Origin: CAIKMD01 sp035277525
Lineage (GTDB): Bacteria > Pseudomonadota > Alphaproteobacteria > ATCC43930 > CGMCC-115725
NCBI GenBank assembly: GCA_035277525.1
Contig: DATEKH010000089.1
Location: forward strand, 1 to 24,083
Reading direction: 5' to 3'
DNA: 24,083 nucleotides
Shown piece after piece: positions 7,408-15,224 of this stretch; position 1 is the stretch's first letter, and every line of letters begins with the position of its first letter. The position numbers and the translations under genes are program-made. The notes beneath the pieces were generated by a model. The model saw only the letters and a program-made list of their open reading frames with translations, ran no database searches and was not told the DNA's origin.

Positions 7408-8274
7408 TTATTCCGACAGCGCAAGATCGACCGCGTCGAGTTCGCTTAAGATCCAGGATTGGTAATCCTTGCCCGGAGGCTCGGTCTCGGTCGCGCCGAG
7501 CACGGGCACCGATGCGGCCTTGGCCAGCGCCACCATGCGCCGAGCGAGGAGATCCGATACCTGCCGGTTATAGACCAGCAGCCTCACGGCCCGCGTCTTG
7601 AGATCCGTCTCGAAGGCGGCGATGGCCGAGGCGCTCGGCTCGGTGTTGTTCATCACCGCAAGCTGGAACGGCCGGTTTCGGGACGTGAGCCCCAACGCCT
7701 CGAATAGCGAATCGAAGATCGGTTCCGTCGCCGCAACCGGCGTGCCGGCGAGCCGTTGGCGCAGGTTGGCGATCTTGGCATCGATGGGCTTGAGCGATTC
7801 CGCGAAGTGAGCGAGGCGGCCGCGATATTGGGGCGCATGCGCGGGGTCGGCGGCGCTCATCGCCTCGGCGAGCGCCGTTGCCGCGGCAAGCATCGTGGCA
7901 GGATTGTACCAGATATGCGGGTTGTCGCCGGGCTTCTTCCCGACGAGCTCGGCGACGATGATTGTTCGGCGATCCGCGCGGCGTCCCGCGCGCAGCGGCT
8001 TTTCCATCCACGGGTCATAGCCCAAGCCATTGGCGATGACGATGCGCGCGGACGCGATCGCGCGCGCCGCGGAAGGGCTGAGCTCGAACAGATGCGGATC
8101 CTGATCGGGATTGTCGAGGATGCTCGTCACCCTCACATTGTCGCCGCCGATCTGCCGCGCGACGTCGCCGTAGAAATTCTCGGCGGCAACGACGACGACA
8201 GGGCTCGCGGCCGAAGCAAGCGTCGGCGCCGCGACGAGCGTCGCAACCGCGGCCAAGACCGACCAGCTTCTCAT
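7408..8274 (-). CDS. znuA: Metal (zinc) ABC transporter substrate-binding protein ZnuA-like
   Basis: A 288-residue cluster A-I metal-binding protein with a signal peptide (about residues 1-22). Metal ligands are suggested by DPHLFELSP (H61), NPHIWYNP (H120), Glu184 in AATEP where zinc-specific proteins usually have His, and E263/E265 in TETEPPG. This H-H-E-acid pattern resembles manganese-type binding proteins. The Zur-like promoter box and the adjacent zur gene argue for zinc. There is no His-rich loop in this protein; the His-rich segment of the system is on ZnuC. ATG 8274 is preferred over an upstream in-frame codon at 8289 because GGGAGGG precedes it by about 6 nt. It is the first gene of the znuACB operon. 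Confidence 0.82.
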   Translation of the reverse strand: MRSWSVLAAVATLVAAPTLASAASPVVVVAAENFYGDVARQIGGDNVRVTSILDNPDQDPHLFELSPSAARAIASARIVIANGLGYDPWMEKPLRAGRRADRRTIIVAELVGKKPGDNPHIWYNPATMLAAATALAEAMSAADPAHAPQYRGRLAHFAESLKPIDAKIANLRQRLAGTPVAATEPIFDSLFEALGLTSRNRPFQLAVMNNTEPSASAIAAFETDLKTRAVRLLVYNRQVSDLLARRMVALAKAASVPVLGATETEPPGKDYQSWILSELDAVDLALSE

Positions 8275-8318
8275 CCTCGACCCTCCCAAGGCGGGTTCCG
8301 TCCCGCGCTCGCGCGGCG

Positions 8319-8347
8319 ATGATATAACGTATCATTTCGACGGTCCA
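8319..8347 (-). promoter_or_regulatory. znuA promoter with overlapping Zur box
   Basis: Read on the minus strand, TGGACC (8342-8347, 4 of 6 to the -35 consensus) is followed after 17 bp by TATCAT (8319-8324, 5 of 6 to the -10). The -10 lies in a palindrome, ATGATA-N5-TATCAT (8319-8335), with perfect 6-bp arms. Its core, GATACGTTATATC, matches the Zur consensus at most positions. The start codon of znuA is about 45 bp downstream. The arrangement implies that zinc-bound Zur represses the transporter operon. No mapped start site is available, so the promoter call is from sequence only. Confidence 0.62.
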
Positions 8348-8350
8348 CGG

Positions 8351-8372
8351 CGCGGGGCTCGCCGGCCCCGCG
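8351..8372. other. Perfect 8-bp GC hairpin upstream of znuA
   Basis: CGCGGGGC and GCCCCGCG form a perfect 8-bp stem around a 6-nt loop. It lies just upstream of the znuA -35 element and about 100 bp before the gene at 8475. No T-run follows on either strand, so a classical intrinsic terminator is not supported. It could be a transcription insulator or simply GC-rich DNA. Confidence 0.35.
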
Positions 8373-8474
8373 TCTTCGGCTCTGGGCGACGGTCCTGGGA
8401 AATCGCGGCGAGGAGGCTCGGACGCCTTGGGCCGTTTAACCGGACCTTAGCCATCGCCGGCCTAAAAGCGGAGG

Positions 8475-8978
8475 ATGTTCCGGCGCAGGCAGAAACACCT
8501 CATCCCGGCAAGCGCGTTGCCGCCGCTTCTTCTCACCCTGGGCGGCCTTGCCCTGATGTGGGCGTTGCTGCAACAACGTGCGACGCCGGGCTTCATCGCC
8601 GTCAACCGCTATTCCATGATCGCGCTTCTTGCCCTCGCGGCGGTCGGCATTGGCCTCGCCGTCATCAATCGCGCGCGGGCAGAGCGGCGTTTCGATGCGA
8701 CGGTACGCACCGCGATCGAGCGGCATATCGATGCGCTCGTCCAGCGGCGCCAACAGCTGCGCGGCAGCGAGAGCCCCGGGCCCGAGGCGAGCCGATGGGA
8801 GCAGGAGATGAAGCACTTCATCGCGACTCAAATCGCGCCCCTGCTCAATCGACGCGGAGAGCGGGTTTTGCAGGAGCGGCATTTGGAGGTTCTCCACCGG
8901 ATCGAGAACCGCGCCGCGATCGCGGCGGCCGGCCGCCCGAACCTCTCGTTGTCCGGTCCTGGCGTGTCGCTGCGATAA
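8475..8978 (+). CDS. Hypothetical two-TM membrane protein
   Basis: A 167-residue protein that I do not recognise. A basic start (FRRRQKH) precedes two hydrophobic segments, about residues 15-35 and 45-64. Next comes a charged, helical cytoplasmic-type region with repeated Arg/Glu pairs (RAERRFDATVRTAIERHIDALVQRRQQL) and a tail ending in LSLSGPGVSLR. The start has GGAGG directly against the ATG, an unusually short spacing, so the exact start is uncertain. It is divergent from znuA and converges with the next gene. The fold after the membrane region looks alpha-helical, possibly a coiled coil. The reading frame has codon usage typical of neighbouring genes, which supports a real gene, but no function can be assigned. 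Confidence 0.6.
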   Translation: MFRRRQKHLIPASALPPLLLTLGGLALMWALLQQRATPGFIAVNRYSMIALLALAAVGIGLAVINRARAERRFDATVRTAIERHIDALVQRRQQLRGSESPGPEASRWEQEMKHFIATQIAPLLNRRGERVLQERHLEVLHRIENRAAIAAAGRPNLSLSGPGVSLR

Positions 8979-9021
8979 AAGCGCAGCGTTGCTTGAGCCG
9001 CCGCCGCGCCCTTTCCATGGC

Positions 9022-10065
9022 TCAGGCGATGCCAGCGATTTGTGCGTGCAAGCGGAGGATATCGATCACGCGATCCTTGGGCACATGGCTCAGACCACAT
9101 TCGGTGCCGATGGCAAACCTGTCCAGATATCGCCGGGCGACGGCGATCCGCCGCTTGGTTCCCTCGACGCCATCCTTGAGGTGGACGAGTCCGAGCGCGA
9201 CTTGCGTCGTTTGCGGGAGCGCGAGGTTCCGCAACGGCTTGAAGTAATCGTCGTCGTTGCGGTCGATCGGCACCGGCAAGTGGATCAACGCGACGGGCCG
9301 GCCGGCGCCCAGCCGCGCGGCGACGCGATTGGCCATGATCACCGCATCGCGGGTGCTCGAAGGCTCGACCGAATGCTGTCCGTTCGAGTTGCCGTAGCAG
9401 AAATGAAACAGCAATTCGACATTCGCCGGCACCGCTTGGCCGAATCGCGCGAGGCGTTCGGCAAGCGGATCATACATCTCTTCGCGCGTGCGGCCGAAAC
9501 GCGACGGCGTTCCGCGCTCGAGGGTCGCGAAAATTGCTGAGGCGCAATCCCATTGTATGGCGAGGTCGGCCGGCGGGACTGCGGCGACGATCTTCTCGAC
9601 TTCGGCAAGAAGCGCGCGCTCGAAGGCCGGCTCGATCGCGCTTTGCAGATCGTCGGGAAAATAGCGGCGGATGACCGGAATGGGATGGGCCAGGGTGCAT
9701 TGGAATCGCGCGGCGGGTGCGATCACGCCGCTAGCCTTCAGCCGCTTGAAGATTTGATAGCTCTCGATCGCCACCGCCGCGTGCATGAGCCCGGTGAAGG
9801 TCACGTCTTCCGGGGCCACGCCCCGGCGAAGGCGGTAGCGGAAGCTCGCCTGGCCTCGCGGATGCGGGCGGAACTCTTCGTCGGTCCGTTCGAGAAACGG
9901 GTTCCCGGTAATGATGGGCGCGAACCATGCCATCCAGGGGCGGCCGACTTCGCCGTCGGGAAGGCGCGGCAGCACCGGACCGAGGATCCGGCTGGTGACG
10001 GCGAAAACCTCCGCGGCATCGGCGAGAGGAATCCCGCCGACGAGATGCACGTCGAATTCCGCCAT
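9022..10065 (-). CDS. UROD/MetE-like superfamily protein
   Basis: A 347-residue protein with the TIM-barrel motif set of the UROD/MetE-like superfamily: LPDGEVG (35-41), QWDC (171-174), LFHFCYGNS with H221 and C223, and TECGLS with C323. The His-x-Cys and the late Cys match three of the zinc ligands of cobalamin-independent methionine synthase. The fourth ligand, a Glu, is not evident where the divergent neighbour has it; an Asp-rich stretch (PVPIDRNDDD) is there instead. A true MetE reaction is therefore doubtful, and a corrinoid- or thiol-linked methyl/alkyl transfer or a non-methionine role is possible. ATG 10065 is chosen because GGGAGG lies about 9 nt upstream; the frame is open to 10119. 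It is divergent from a second MetE-like gene. Confidence 0.78.
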   Translation of the reverse strand: MAEFDVHLVGGIPLADAAEVFAVTSRILGPVLPRLPDGEVGRPWMAWFAPIITGNPFLERTDEEFRPHPRGQASFRYRLRRGVAPEDVTFTGLMHAAVAIESYQIFKRLKASGVIAPAARFQCTLAHPIPVIRRYFPDDLQSAIEPAFERALLAEVEKIVAAVPPADLAIQWDCASAIFATLERGTPSRFGRTREEMYDPLAERLARFGQAVPANVELLFHFCYGNSNGQHSVEPSSTRDAVIMANRVAARLGAGRPVALIHLPVPIDRNDDDYFKPLRNLALPQTTQVALGLVHLKDGVEGTKRRIAVARRYLDRFAIGTECGLSHVPKDRVIDILRLHAQIAGIA

Positions 10066-10323
10066 TGGTGTCGCCTCCCAGTTTTCGCATCGGCCCGTGG
10101 AAGAAGGCTGCCTGCCCACTCAGCGCCTCTCCGAAGCTCGCTCTGCCAAGTATCGCTAGCGCCCATGCGATCGCTGCAGTTTCGATGTTAGCCGATCGTT
10201 GTATGATCGGATAGCGAGGCATGTTTCATGCCCCTCGTCGCCGTACTCCCATGCGATCTTTGCCGGCCGAGCGCTGTCGAGGTCAAGCCGTCGCACCACA
10301 TGCGCCCAGAAGGAGGATTTGCC
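10066..10323. promoter_or_regulatory. Divergent promoter region between two MetE-like genes
   Basis: This 258-bp gap separates the divergent MetE-like genes. On the plus strand a -10-like TATGAT (10202-10207, 5 of 6) has a weak -35-like TTTCGA 16 bp upstream. An inverted repeat, CCGATC-N7-GATCGG (10192-10210), covers that -10, as a repressor operator would. A second palindrome, GGCATG-TTT-CATGCC (10218-10232), follows in the would-be leader. I looked for SAM-II and cobalamin riboswitch cores here and saw none. Confidence 0.4.
10192..10210. repeat. Inverted repeat over the -10 of the MetE-like gene
   Basis: CCGATC and GATCGG form perfect 6-bp arms with a 7-bp spacer. The arms straddle TATGAT, the best -10 candidate before the gene at 10324. 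An operator for a dimeric repressor is the simplest reading, but no regulator gene is adjacent. Confidence 0.4.
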
Positions 10324-11505
10324 ATGAGCATGAAGCGAAGCACCCGCCGCATCCGGACGACTCACACGGGCAGCCTGCCGCGGCCCGCCGACATGCTCGA
10401 GACGATGCGCGCCATGGCGACGGGCCAGGCCTATGACGCCGGCGTTTATGAAACGGCGCTCACCCGCAATGTCGCCGAAATCGTGAAGAAACAGGTCGAG
10501 GCGGGCATCGATGTCGTGACGGACGGCGAGTGCAGCAAGCCGAGCTTTCAGCATTATGTGGCCGAGCGACTCGAAGGCTTCGAAGCGCGCATGCCGCCCG
10601 GCGGCCTGCCGGTGCCCACCGGTCCAATGGGCGTGGGTGGGCGCGACGCGCAAATGTTCCCGGATTTTTATCGCGGCGTGCTCGAGAACAATCCGTTCAA
10701 GCACACGATCCGCATGGCGCCGCGCGTCTGCGTTGGTCCGATCCGCTATGTCGGACAGGAGAAGCTCCAGCGCGATATCCGCAATCTCAAGACGGCGATG
10801 GAAACGGCCGGAGCGGATGAGGGATTCATGCCATCCCTGGCGCCGACCCTGTCCTTGAAGAACGAATTCTACAAGACGGATGACGAGTTCCTCGAAGCCT
10901 ATGGCGAAGCCATGCGCGAGGAATGGAAGGCGATCCTCGACGCCGGGCTGCTGCTCCAGATCGATTTTCCGAGCCTGGTCAGCGCCTGGGACACGGCGAG
11001 CAACGCCATGTCGCTGGCCGATTACCGCAAATGGACCGCGCGCCGGATCGAGCAGCTCAATCACTCGCTGCGCGGCTTGCCGGAGGACCGCGTCCGCTTC
11101 CATACCTGCTATGGCGTCAATTTCGGGCCTCGGGTGAGCGATCTCCAGCTCGCCGATGTCATCGATCTGATTTTCACCATCAAGGCGGGCGCCTATTCTT
11201 TCGAGGCCGCGAATCCCCGCCACGAGCATGAGTTCCATCTGCTCGAGCACGTCAAGCTCCCGCCGGGCAAGATTCTGATCCCGGGCGCAGTGACGCATTC
11301 GAACGTCATGATCGAGCATCCCGAGCTCATTGCCGATCGGATCGCGCGTTGGGCCCAGGTGGCGGGACGCGAGAACGTGATCTTCGGCAATGATTGCGGC
11401 TTTCAGTCGACGGCCGGCAACAGCGAGATTCCGGTCACCGTCGCCTGGGCGAAATTGGCGGCGCTCGGAGAAGGCGCCCGGCTTGCCTCGAAGCGCCTCT
11501 GGTAG
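10324..11505 (+). CDS. Cobalamin-independent methionine synthase (MetE) C-terminal-like protein
   Basis: A 393-residue single-barrel protein related to the catalytic C-terminal half of MetE. Key motifs are RTTHTGSLPRP at the start, TDGECSK (about 67-72), LLQIDFPSL (209-217), RFHTCYG, AYSFEAANPRHEHE, PGAVTHSNVMIEHPELIADRI and NDCGFQS. The zinc set H260, C262, E294 and C358 is intact, so metal-activated thiol methylation is chemically plausible. It lacks the N-terminal folate-binding half of full MetE (about 750 residues), as do archaeal-type and many catabolic or methyltransferase homologues. ATG 10324 has an excellent GAAGGAGGA 7 nt upstream. The divergent partner at 9022-10065 belongs to the same superfamily but lacks the Glu ligand. 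Its methyl donor and acceptor are unknown. Confidence 0.87.
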   Translation: MSMKRSTRRIRTTHTGSLPRPADMLETMRAMATGQAYDAGVYETALTRNVAEIVKKQVEAGIDVVTDGECSKPSFQHYVAERLEGFEARMPPGGLPVPTGPMGVGGRDAQMFPDFYRGVLENNPFKHTIRMAPRVCVGPIRYVGQEKLQRDIRNLKTAMETAGADEGFMPSLAPTLSLKNEFYKTDDEFLEAYGEAMREEWKAILDAGLLLQIDFPSLVSAWDTASNAMSLADYRKWTARRIEQLNHSLRGLPEDRVRFHTCYGVNFGPRVSDLQLADVIDLIFTIKAGAYSFEAANPRHEHEFHLLEHVKLPPGKILIPGAVTHSNVMIEHPELIADRIARWAQVAGRENVIFGNDCGFQSTAGNSEIPVTVAWAKLAALGEGARLASKRLW

Positions 11506-11542
11506 GGCCTTTGGCCGAAATCGGCCTCGCCGCCGGTCCGGC

Positions 11543-12892
11543 TCAGCGCATCTTCAGGATGATGACCCGGTCGCTGCTGGGGTCGGTGACCGGTCGCAGC
11601 GCCTTTACGCGATCGCTCGTCACCGGGCTCGCGCCATTGCCCCAAGCGCCGCGCACGAAGGTCAAGACGCTGGCGATCTGGTCATCGGTGAGCTGAACGC
11701 GGTATTGCGGCATGCGATAGGCGTCGGGCGTGCCCTTGATGATGAGCGGCTCTGCGCCATTCAAAACGAGATTGATGAGCGAGGAAGGATCGCCGTCGAT
11801 CACGACCGGGTTGCCGGCAAGCGGCGGCATGAAGGGTGACTGTCCCTTGCCGTCGATGCCATGGCATGAGACGCAAGAGCCGAGATAAATCTCGGCGCCC
11901 GTCTGGTTCGTCTTGCCGCTCTCGAGCGATTTCGTCGTCGCGTCGTCATAGACATAGGCGGCCTGTTCGGCGGTGGCGGGCAGCGATTTCAGATAGGCGG
12001 CCATCGCGTTCACGTCTTCGTCGGTCATGTAGGGCGTGCTGTTGTTGACGACGTCGAGCATCGAGCCGAACGCAATCCCTTTCATATTGTGGCCGTCTTT
12101 GAGAAAGGCGGCGAGTTGCTCTTGCGACCAGGAGCCAAGACCCGTGCGGACATCGCCGCGCAGATCGGGCGCCGACCACGCATCGAGCTCGGCGCCCTGA
12201 AGATAGACGCCGCTCGAACCGTCGAGCGCCTTCTCCTGGAACGCCCAGCCGCGCGGCGTGTGGCAGGCGCCGCAATGCCCGAGCCCCTCGACCAGATAGG
12301 CGCCGCGATTCCATGCCGCGTCGTGGGCGGAGTTGGGCACATAGGCGCCGCTCGTCGTGAACAGGGCGTTCCAGATCGCAAGCGGCCAGCGCCAGCTCAG
12401 ATAGCCCGGGATTTCGCTCGGCTTGTTCGCCTGCTTGACCGGCGGCACCTCTTTCATGAAGAAGTCGTAGAGCGCGCGCATATCGTCGTCGGTGATCTTC
12501 GCGTAGGACGGGTAGGGCATGGCCGGATAGAGATGGTGCCCCCCTTTGGCGACGCCGCGGCGGACCGCGCGGTCGAAATCATCGAAACTGTATTTGCCGA
12601 TGCCCGTATCGGGATCGGGCGTGATATTGGTCGAGTAGATCGCGCCGAGCGGCGTGCCCATTTTTAGGCCGCCGGCAAACGCCTGGCCGCCGGGCACGGT
12701 GTGGCAGGCGACGCAATCGCCGGCGCGCGCCAGATATTCGCCCTTGCTGGCGGGCGCCGTCGTTTGTCCGGCGGTCGGGCCGGTCTGCGCTGGCGGCGCG
12801 CTCGCTTGCGGGCTTGGCGAGGTCTCCGCCCGCCCAAGAGAAGCCGTGCCGAGCACCAGAAGCGCAACGGCGAGAAATTTCATCCGGTTCAT
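11543..12892 (-). CDS. Periplasmic triheme cytochrome c, electron acceptor subunit
   Basis: A 449-residue exported protein with a signal peptide (about residues 1-22) and a Pro/Ala/Thr-rich linker up to residue 50. Three c-type heme motifs follow: C60-V-A-C-H64, C207-G-A-C-H211 and C340-V-S-C-H344. The layout matches the cytochrome subunit of membrane alcohol/aldehyde dehydrogenases and of isoquinoline 1-oxidoreductase-type enzymes. It should pass electrons from the molybdenum subunit to the respiratory chain. ATG 12892 is preferred over the upstream in-frame codon at 12940 because the signal peptide starts there. It is the last gene of a three-gene module; a terminator-like hairpin lies between it and the molybdenum subunit gene, so its level may be lower. 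No C-terminal membrane helix was recognised. Confidence 0.92.
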   Translation of the reverse strand: MNRMKFLAVALLVLGTASLGRAETSPSPQASAPPAQTGPTAGQTTAPASKGEYLARAGDCVACHTVPGGQAFAGGLKMGTPLGAIYSTNITPDPDTGIGKYSFDDFDRAVRRGVAKGGHHLYPAMPYPSYAKITDDDMRALYDFFMKEVPPVKQANKPSEIPGYLSWRWPLAIWNALFTTSGAYVPNSAHDAAWNRGAYLVEGLGHCGACHTPRGWAFQEKALDGSSGVYLQGAELDAWSAPDLRGDVRTGLGSWSQEQLAAFLKDGHNMKGIAFGSMLDVVNNSTPYMTDEDVNAMAAYLKSLPATAEQAAYVYDDATTKSLESGKTNQTGAEIYLGSCVSCHGIDGKGQSPFMPPLAGNPVVIDGDPSSLINLVLNGAEPLIIKGTPDAYRMPQYRVQLTDDQIASVLTFVRGAWGNGASPVTSDRVKALRPVTDPSSDRVIILKMR

Positions 12893-12947
12893 ATGGCCGC
12901 CCCTACCCCGATTTTGTCCCGGCGCTTTGCCACGCGCCATCTTGGCC

Positions 12948-12990
12948 AGACAAACGCGCGGGGCCGTCAGCTGGCCGACGACCCCGCGCG
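12948..12990 (-). terminator. Terminator-like hairpin between Mo-subunit and cytochrome genes
   Basis: On the minus strand, 9-bp arms CGCGCGGGG/CCCCGCGCG (12982-12990 with 12955-12963) continue, after one mismatch, as 4 more pairs around an 8-nt loop. TTTGTCT follows at once. It starts 18 nt past the molybdenum subunit stop and ends 55 nt before the cytochrome start. It looks like an intrinsic, possibly partial, terminator that would set subunit ratio. Confidence 0.6.
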
Positions 12991-13008
12991 CGTCACTCTT
13001 TCATCAGA

Positions 13009-15207
13009 TCAGGTCGAGCCCGTCGACAGGTCGTGATCCATGATCGGCAAGCTGCGGATGCGCTTGCCGGTCGCGGCGAAGATCGCGTTGGCGACCGCGC
13101 CGGAGATTGGCGGCGTCGCGGGCTCGCCGGCACCGCCCCATTTGGCGCCGCCGCTCGGCACTAGGTGCACGTCGATCCTCGGCGCCTCGGTGAGGCGCAC
13201 CATGCGGTAGGTGTCGAAATTGCCCTGCACGGGAACGCCGTTCTTCACCTCGATCTTGCCGTAGAGCGCAGCGGTAAGCCCGTAGATGACCCCACCTTCT
13301 GCTTGCTCGGCCATGGTCAGCGGATTGACGACGTAGCGCGAATCGAGCGCGACCGTCACGCGGTCCACCTTGACCGTGCCGTCCGACTTGACCGTGACTT
13401 CGGCGACCTGCGCGCAAAGACTGTCGGTGTCCGTGCAGATCGCGATGCCGCGGCCGCGCCCTTTGGGCAAGGGCTTGCCCCAATTGCCTTTCTCGGCTGC
13501 TGTGTCGAGCACTTTGAGCCAGTCCGGCTTGCCTTGGAGCAATTTGCGCCGGAACTGATAAGGATCCTGCCCGGCCGCGGCGGCGAGCTCGTCGATGAAG
13601 CTCTCCATTGCATAGACGTGCTGGTTCGCTCCCGGCGCGCGCCAGAACCACACCGGCATGTGCGTATTCTTGATCACCGCATCGACATGGAAGTTGGGAA
13701 TCGCGTAGCCGATGTCGGAAATTCCCGCCGTCGCCATCGGTTCCACCTTGTTGGGTGGAAACTTGATGCCGGTGGTGTGGAAGATCGACGAGGTCACGAC
13801 ACGCGCCGAGAGCGCGGTCGGCATGCCGTCGGACCCCACCGCGGCCTTGAAGCGCACCACCGCGTGCGGGCGGAACTTGTCGTGACGCGTATCCTCCTCG
13901 CGCGTCCAGACCAGCTTCACCGGCTTCTGCACGGCCTTGGCGATGGCGATCGCCTGTTTCACCTCGTCATTCGCGTCGCGGCGTCCGAAGCCGCCGCCGA
14001 CAAAGCCGTTGTGGACATAGACTTGCTCGGGCTCGAGCCCAGCCGCCTTGGCCGCGGCTTCGGTTGCCTCGAGCGCGTCCTGGGTGCCGAGCCAGACATC
14101 GAGCCGGTCGGGCTGCAGATGCACAGTCGCATTCATCGGCTCCATCGGCGAATGCGACAGGTACGGCGTCTCGTAGACCGCTTCAAAGGTCTTGACGCCG
14201 CCGCCCATGGCTTTATCGACGTCGCCCAGGCTGCGCGCGGGGAGCGCGGGGCCATCGAGCGCGGCATGGAATGCCTTCGACAAACCGGCGCTGTCGACAT
14301 CGCCGGCGGCGCCGACATCCCATTCGGGCTGCAGCCTCGCGAGGGCCTGGCGGGCGCGCCACCAGGTGCCTTCGGCCGCGACCGCGACCGCATCGTCGAG
14401 CTTCACGACCTTGGGATTGCCCGGCATTCCTTTGACGACCGATTCGTCGACGCTCTTGAGCTTGCCGCCCGGGACAGGGCATTGCTGGATTGCCGCGAAC
14501 ACCATACCCGGGACTTGCGCATCCATGCCGAATTTGGCCGAGCCGTCGATCTTGTGGACGACATCAACCCGCGGCATCGGCTTGCCGGCGAAGGTGAACT
14601 TGTCGGGCGTCTTGATGTCGGGCTCTTTGTTGAGCGCAATCTTTGCCGCATCCGGCGCGACCTCGCCGTAGCGCAACGTCCGACCCGATTGCGTGTGGGT
14701 GACGGTGCTGTTGGCGGCGCTGCATTCGCTCGCCGGAACGCCCCAGCGCGCCGCCGCCGCCGCGATCAGCCTTTCGCGCGCGCTGGCGCCGACCTGCTGC
14801 ATCCGCTTCTGCGAAGCCCTTACCGACTGGCTGCCATGCGAGAACATGTCGCCATAGACTTTCTTCTCGCGGACATTGCGGTTGGGCGAGGCATATTCGA
14901 TGTGCACCTTCGACCAATCGGCTCCGAGCTCTTCGTTGATGAGCATCGGCAGCGCGGTCATGCTGCCCTGGCCCATTTCCGAGCGCTGATAGCGGATAAG
15001 GATGGAATCGTCGGGATCGATCGCGATCCAGGCGTCGATCTCGTGTGGGTCATAGCCGCCTTGGTCGAAGGGCTGCGCGGCGACTGTCGCCGCTGCGGCC
15101 CAGCGCGGCAGTGCGCCGATGCCGATGGCGAAACCGCCAGCCGCGGTTACAGCGGTGACGAGGAAATGACGGCGGCTCAGCGTCGATACGGTGCGATATC
15201 CGTCCAT
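13009..15207 (-). CDS. Molybdopterin-binding aldehyde/isoquinoline 1-oxidoreductase beta-type subunit
   Basis: A 732-residue large subunit of the xanthine dehydrogenase family, IorB type (isoquinoline 1-oxidoreductase beta-like). A Tat signal is seen at the N-terminus (SRRHFLVT, residues 11-18, then a hydrophobic stretch and AAA), so the folded cofactor-loaded enzyme is exported. The molybdenum cofactor motifs include GGGFGRR (404-410) and WRAPGANQHVYAMESF. The catalytic Glu is seen in GAGEP near the C-terminus (E695). It hydroxylates an aldehyde or N-heterocycle with water, passing electrons to the 2Fe-2S subunit and then to the cytochrome. ATG 15207 is chosen with GGGAGA about 9 nt upstream, rather than an in-frame TTG at 15228. 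It lies 17 nt after the small subunit gene. The substrate is unknown. Confidence 0.93.
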   Translation of the reverse strand: MDGYRTVSTLSRRHFLVTAVTAAGGFAIGIGALPRWAAAATVAAQPFDQGGYDPHEIDAWIAIDPDDSILIRYQRSEMGQGSMTALPMLINEELGADWSKVHIEYASPNRNVREKKVYGDMFSHGSQSVRASQKRMQQVGASARERLIAAAAARWGVPASECSAANSTVTHTQSGRTLRYGEVAPDAAKIALNKEPDIKTPDKFTFAGKPMPRVDVVHKIDGSAKFGMDAQVPGMVFAAIQQCPVPGGKLKSVDESVVKGMPGNPKVVKLDDAVAVAAEGTWWRARQALARLQPEWDVGAAGDVDSAGLSKAFHAALDGPALPARSLGDVDKAMGGGVKTFEAVYETPYLSHSPMEPMNATVHLQPDRLDVWLGTQDALEATEAAAKAAGLEPEQVYVHNGFVGGGFGRRDANDEVKQAIAIAKAVQKPVKLVWTREEDTRHDKFRPHAVVRFKAAVGSDGMPTALSARVVTSSIFHTTGIKFPPNKVEPMATAGISDIGYAIPNFHVDAVIKNTHMPVWFWRAPGANQHVYAMESFIDELAAAAGQDPYQFRRKLLQGKPDWLKVLDTAAEKGNWGKPLPKGRGRGIAICTDTDSLCAQVAEVTVKSDGTVKVDRVTVALDSRYVVNPLTMAEQAEGGVIYGLTAALYGKIEVKNGVPVQGNFDTYRMVRLTEAPRIDVHLVPSGGAKWGGAGEPATPPISGAVANAIFAATGKRIRSLPIMDHDLSTGST

Positions 15208-15224
15208 GGTCGTTCTCCCTTCCT

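Noticed and set aside
8979..9024. TGAGCC...GGCTCA repeat at the end of the two-TM gene
   Set aside because: The arms are only 6 bp with a 19-nt loop and overlap the end of the next gene; chance is likely.
10066..10323. A SAM-II or cobalamin riboswitch before the MetE-like gene
   Set aside because: No conserved core sequences of either class were found; only short palindromes are present.
11506..11542. GGCCGA-AA-TCGGCC hairpin between converging genes, as a terminator
   Set aside because: The stem is short, with a 2-nt loop, and no T-run follows on either strand.
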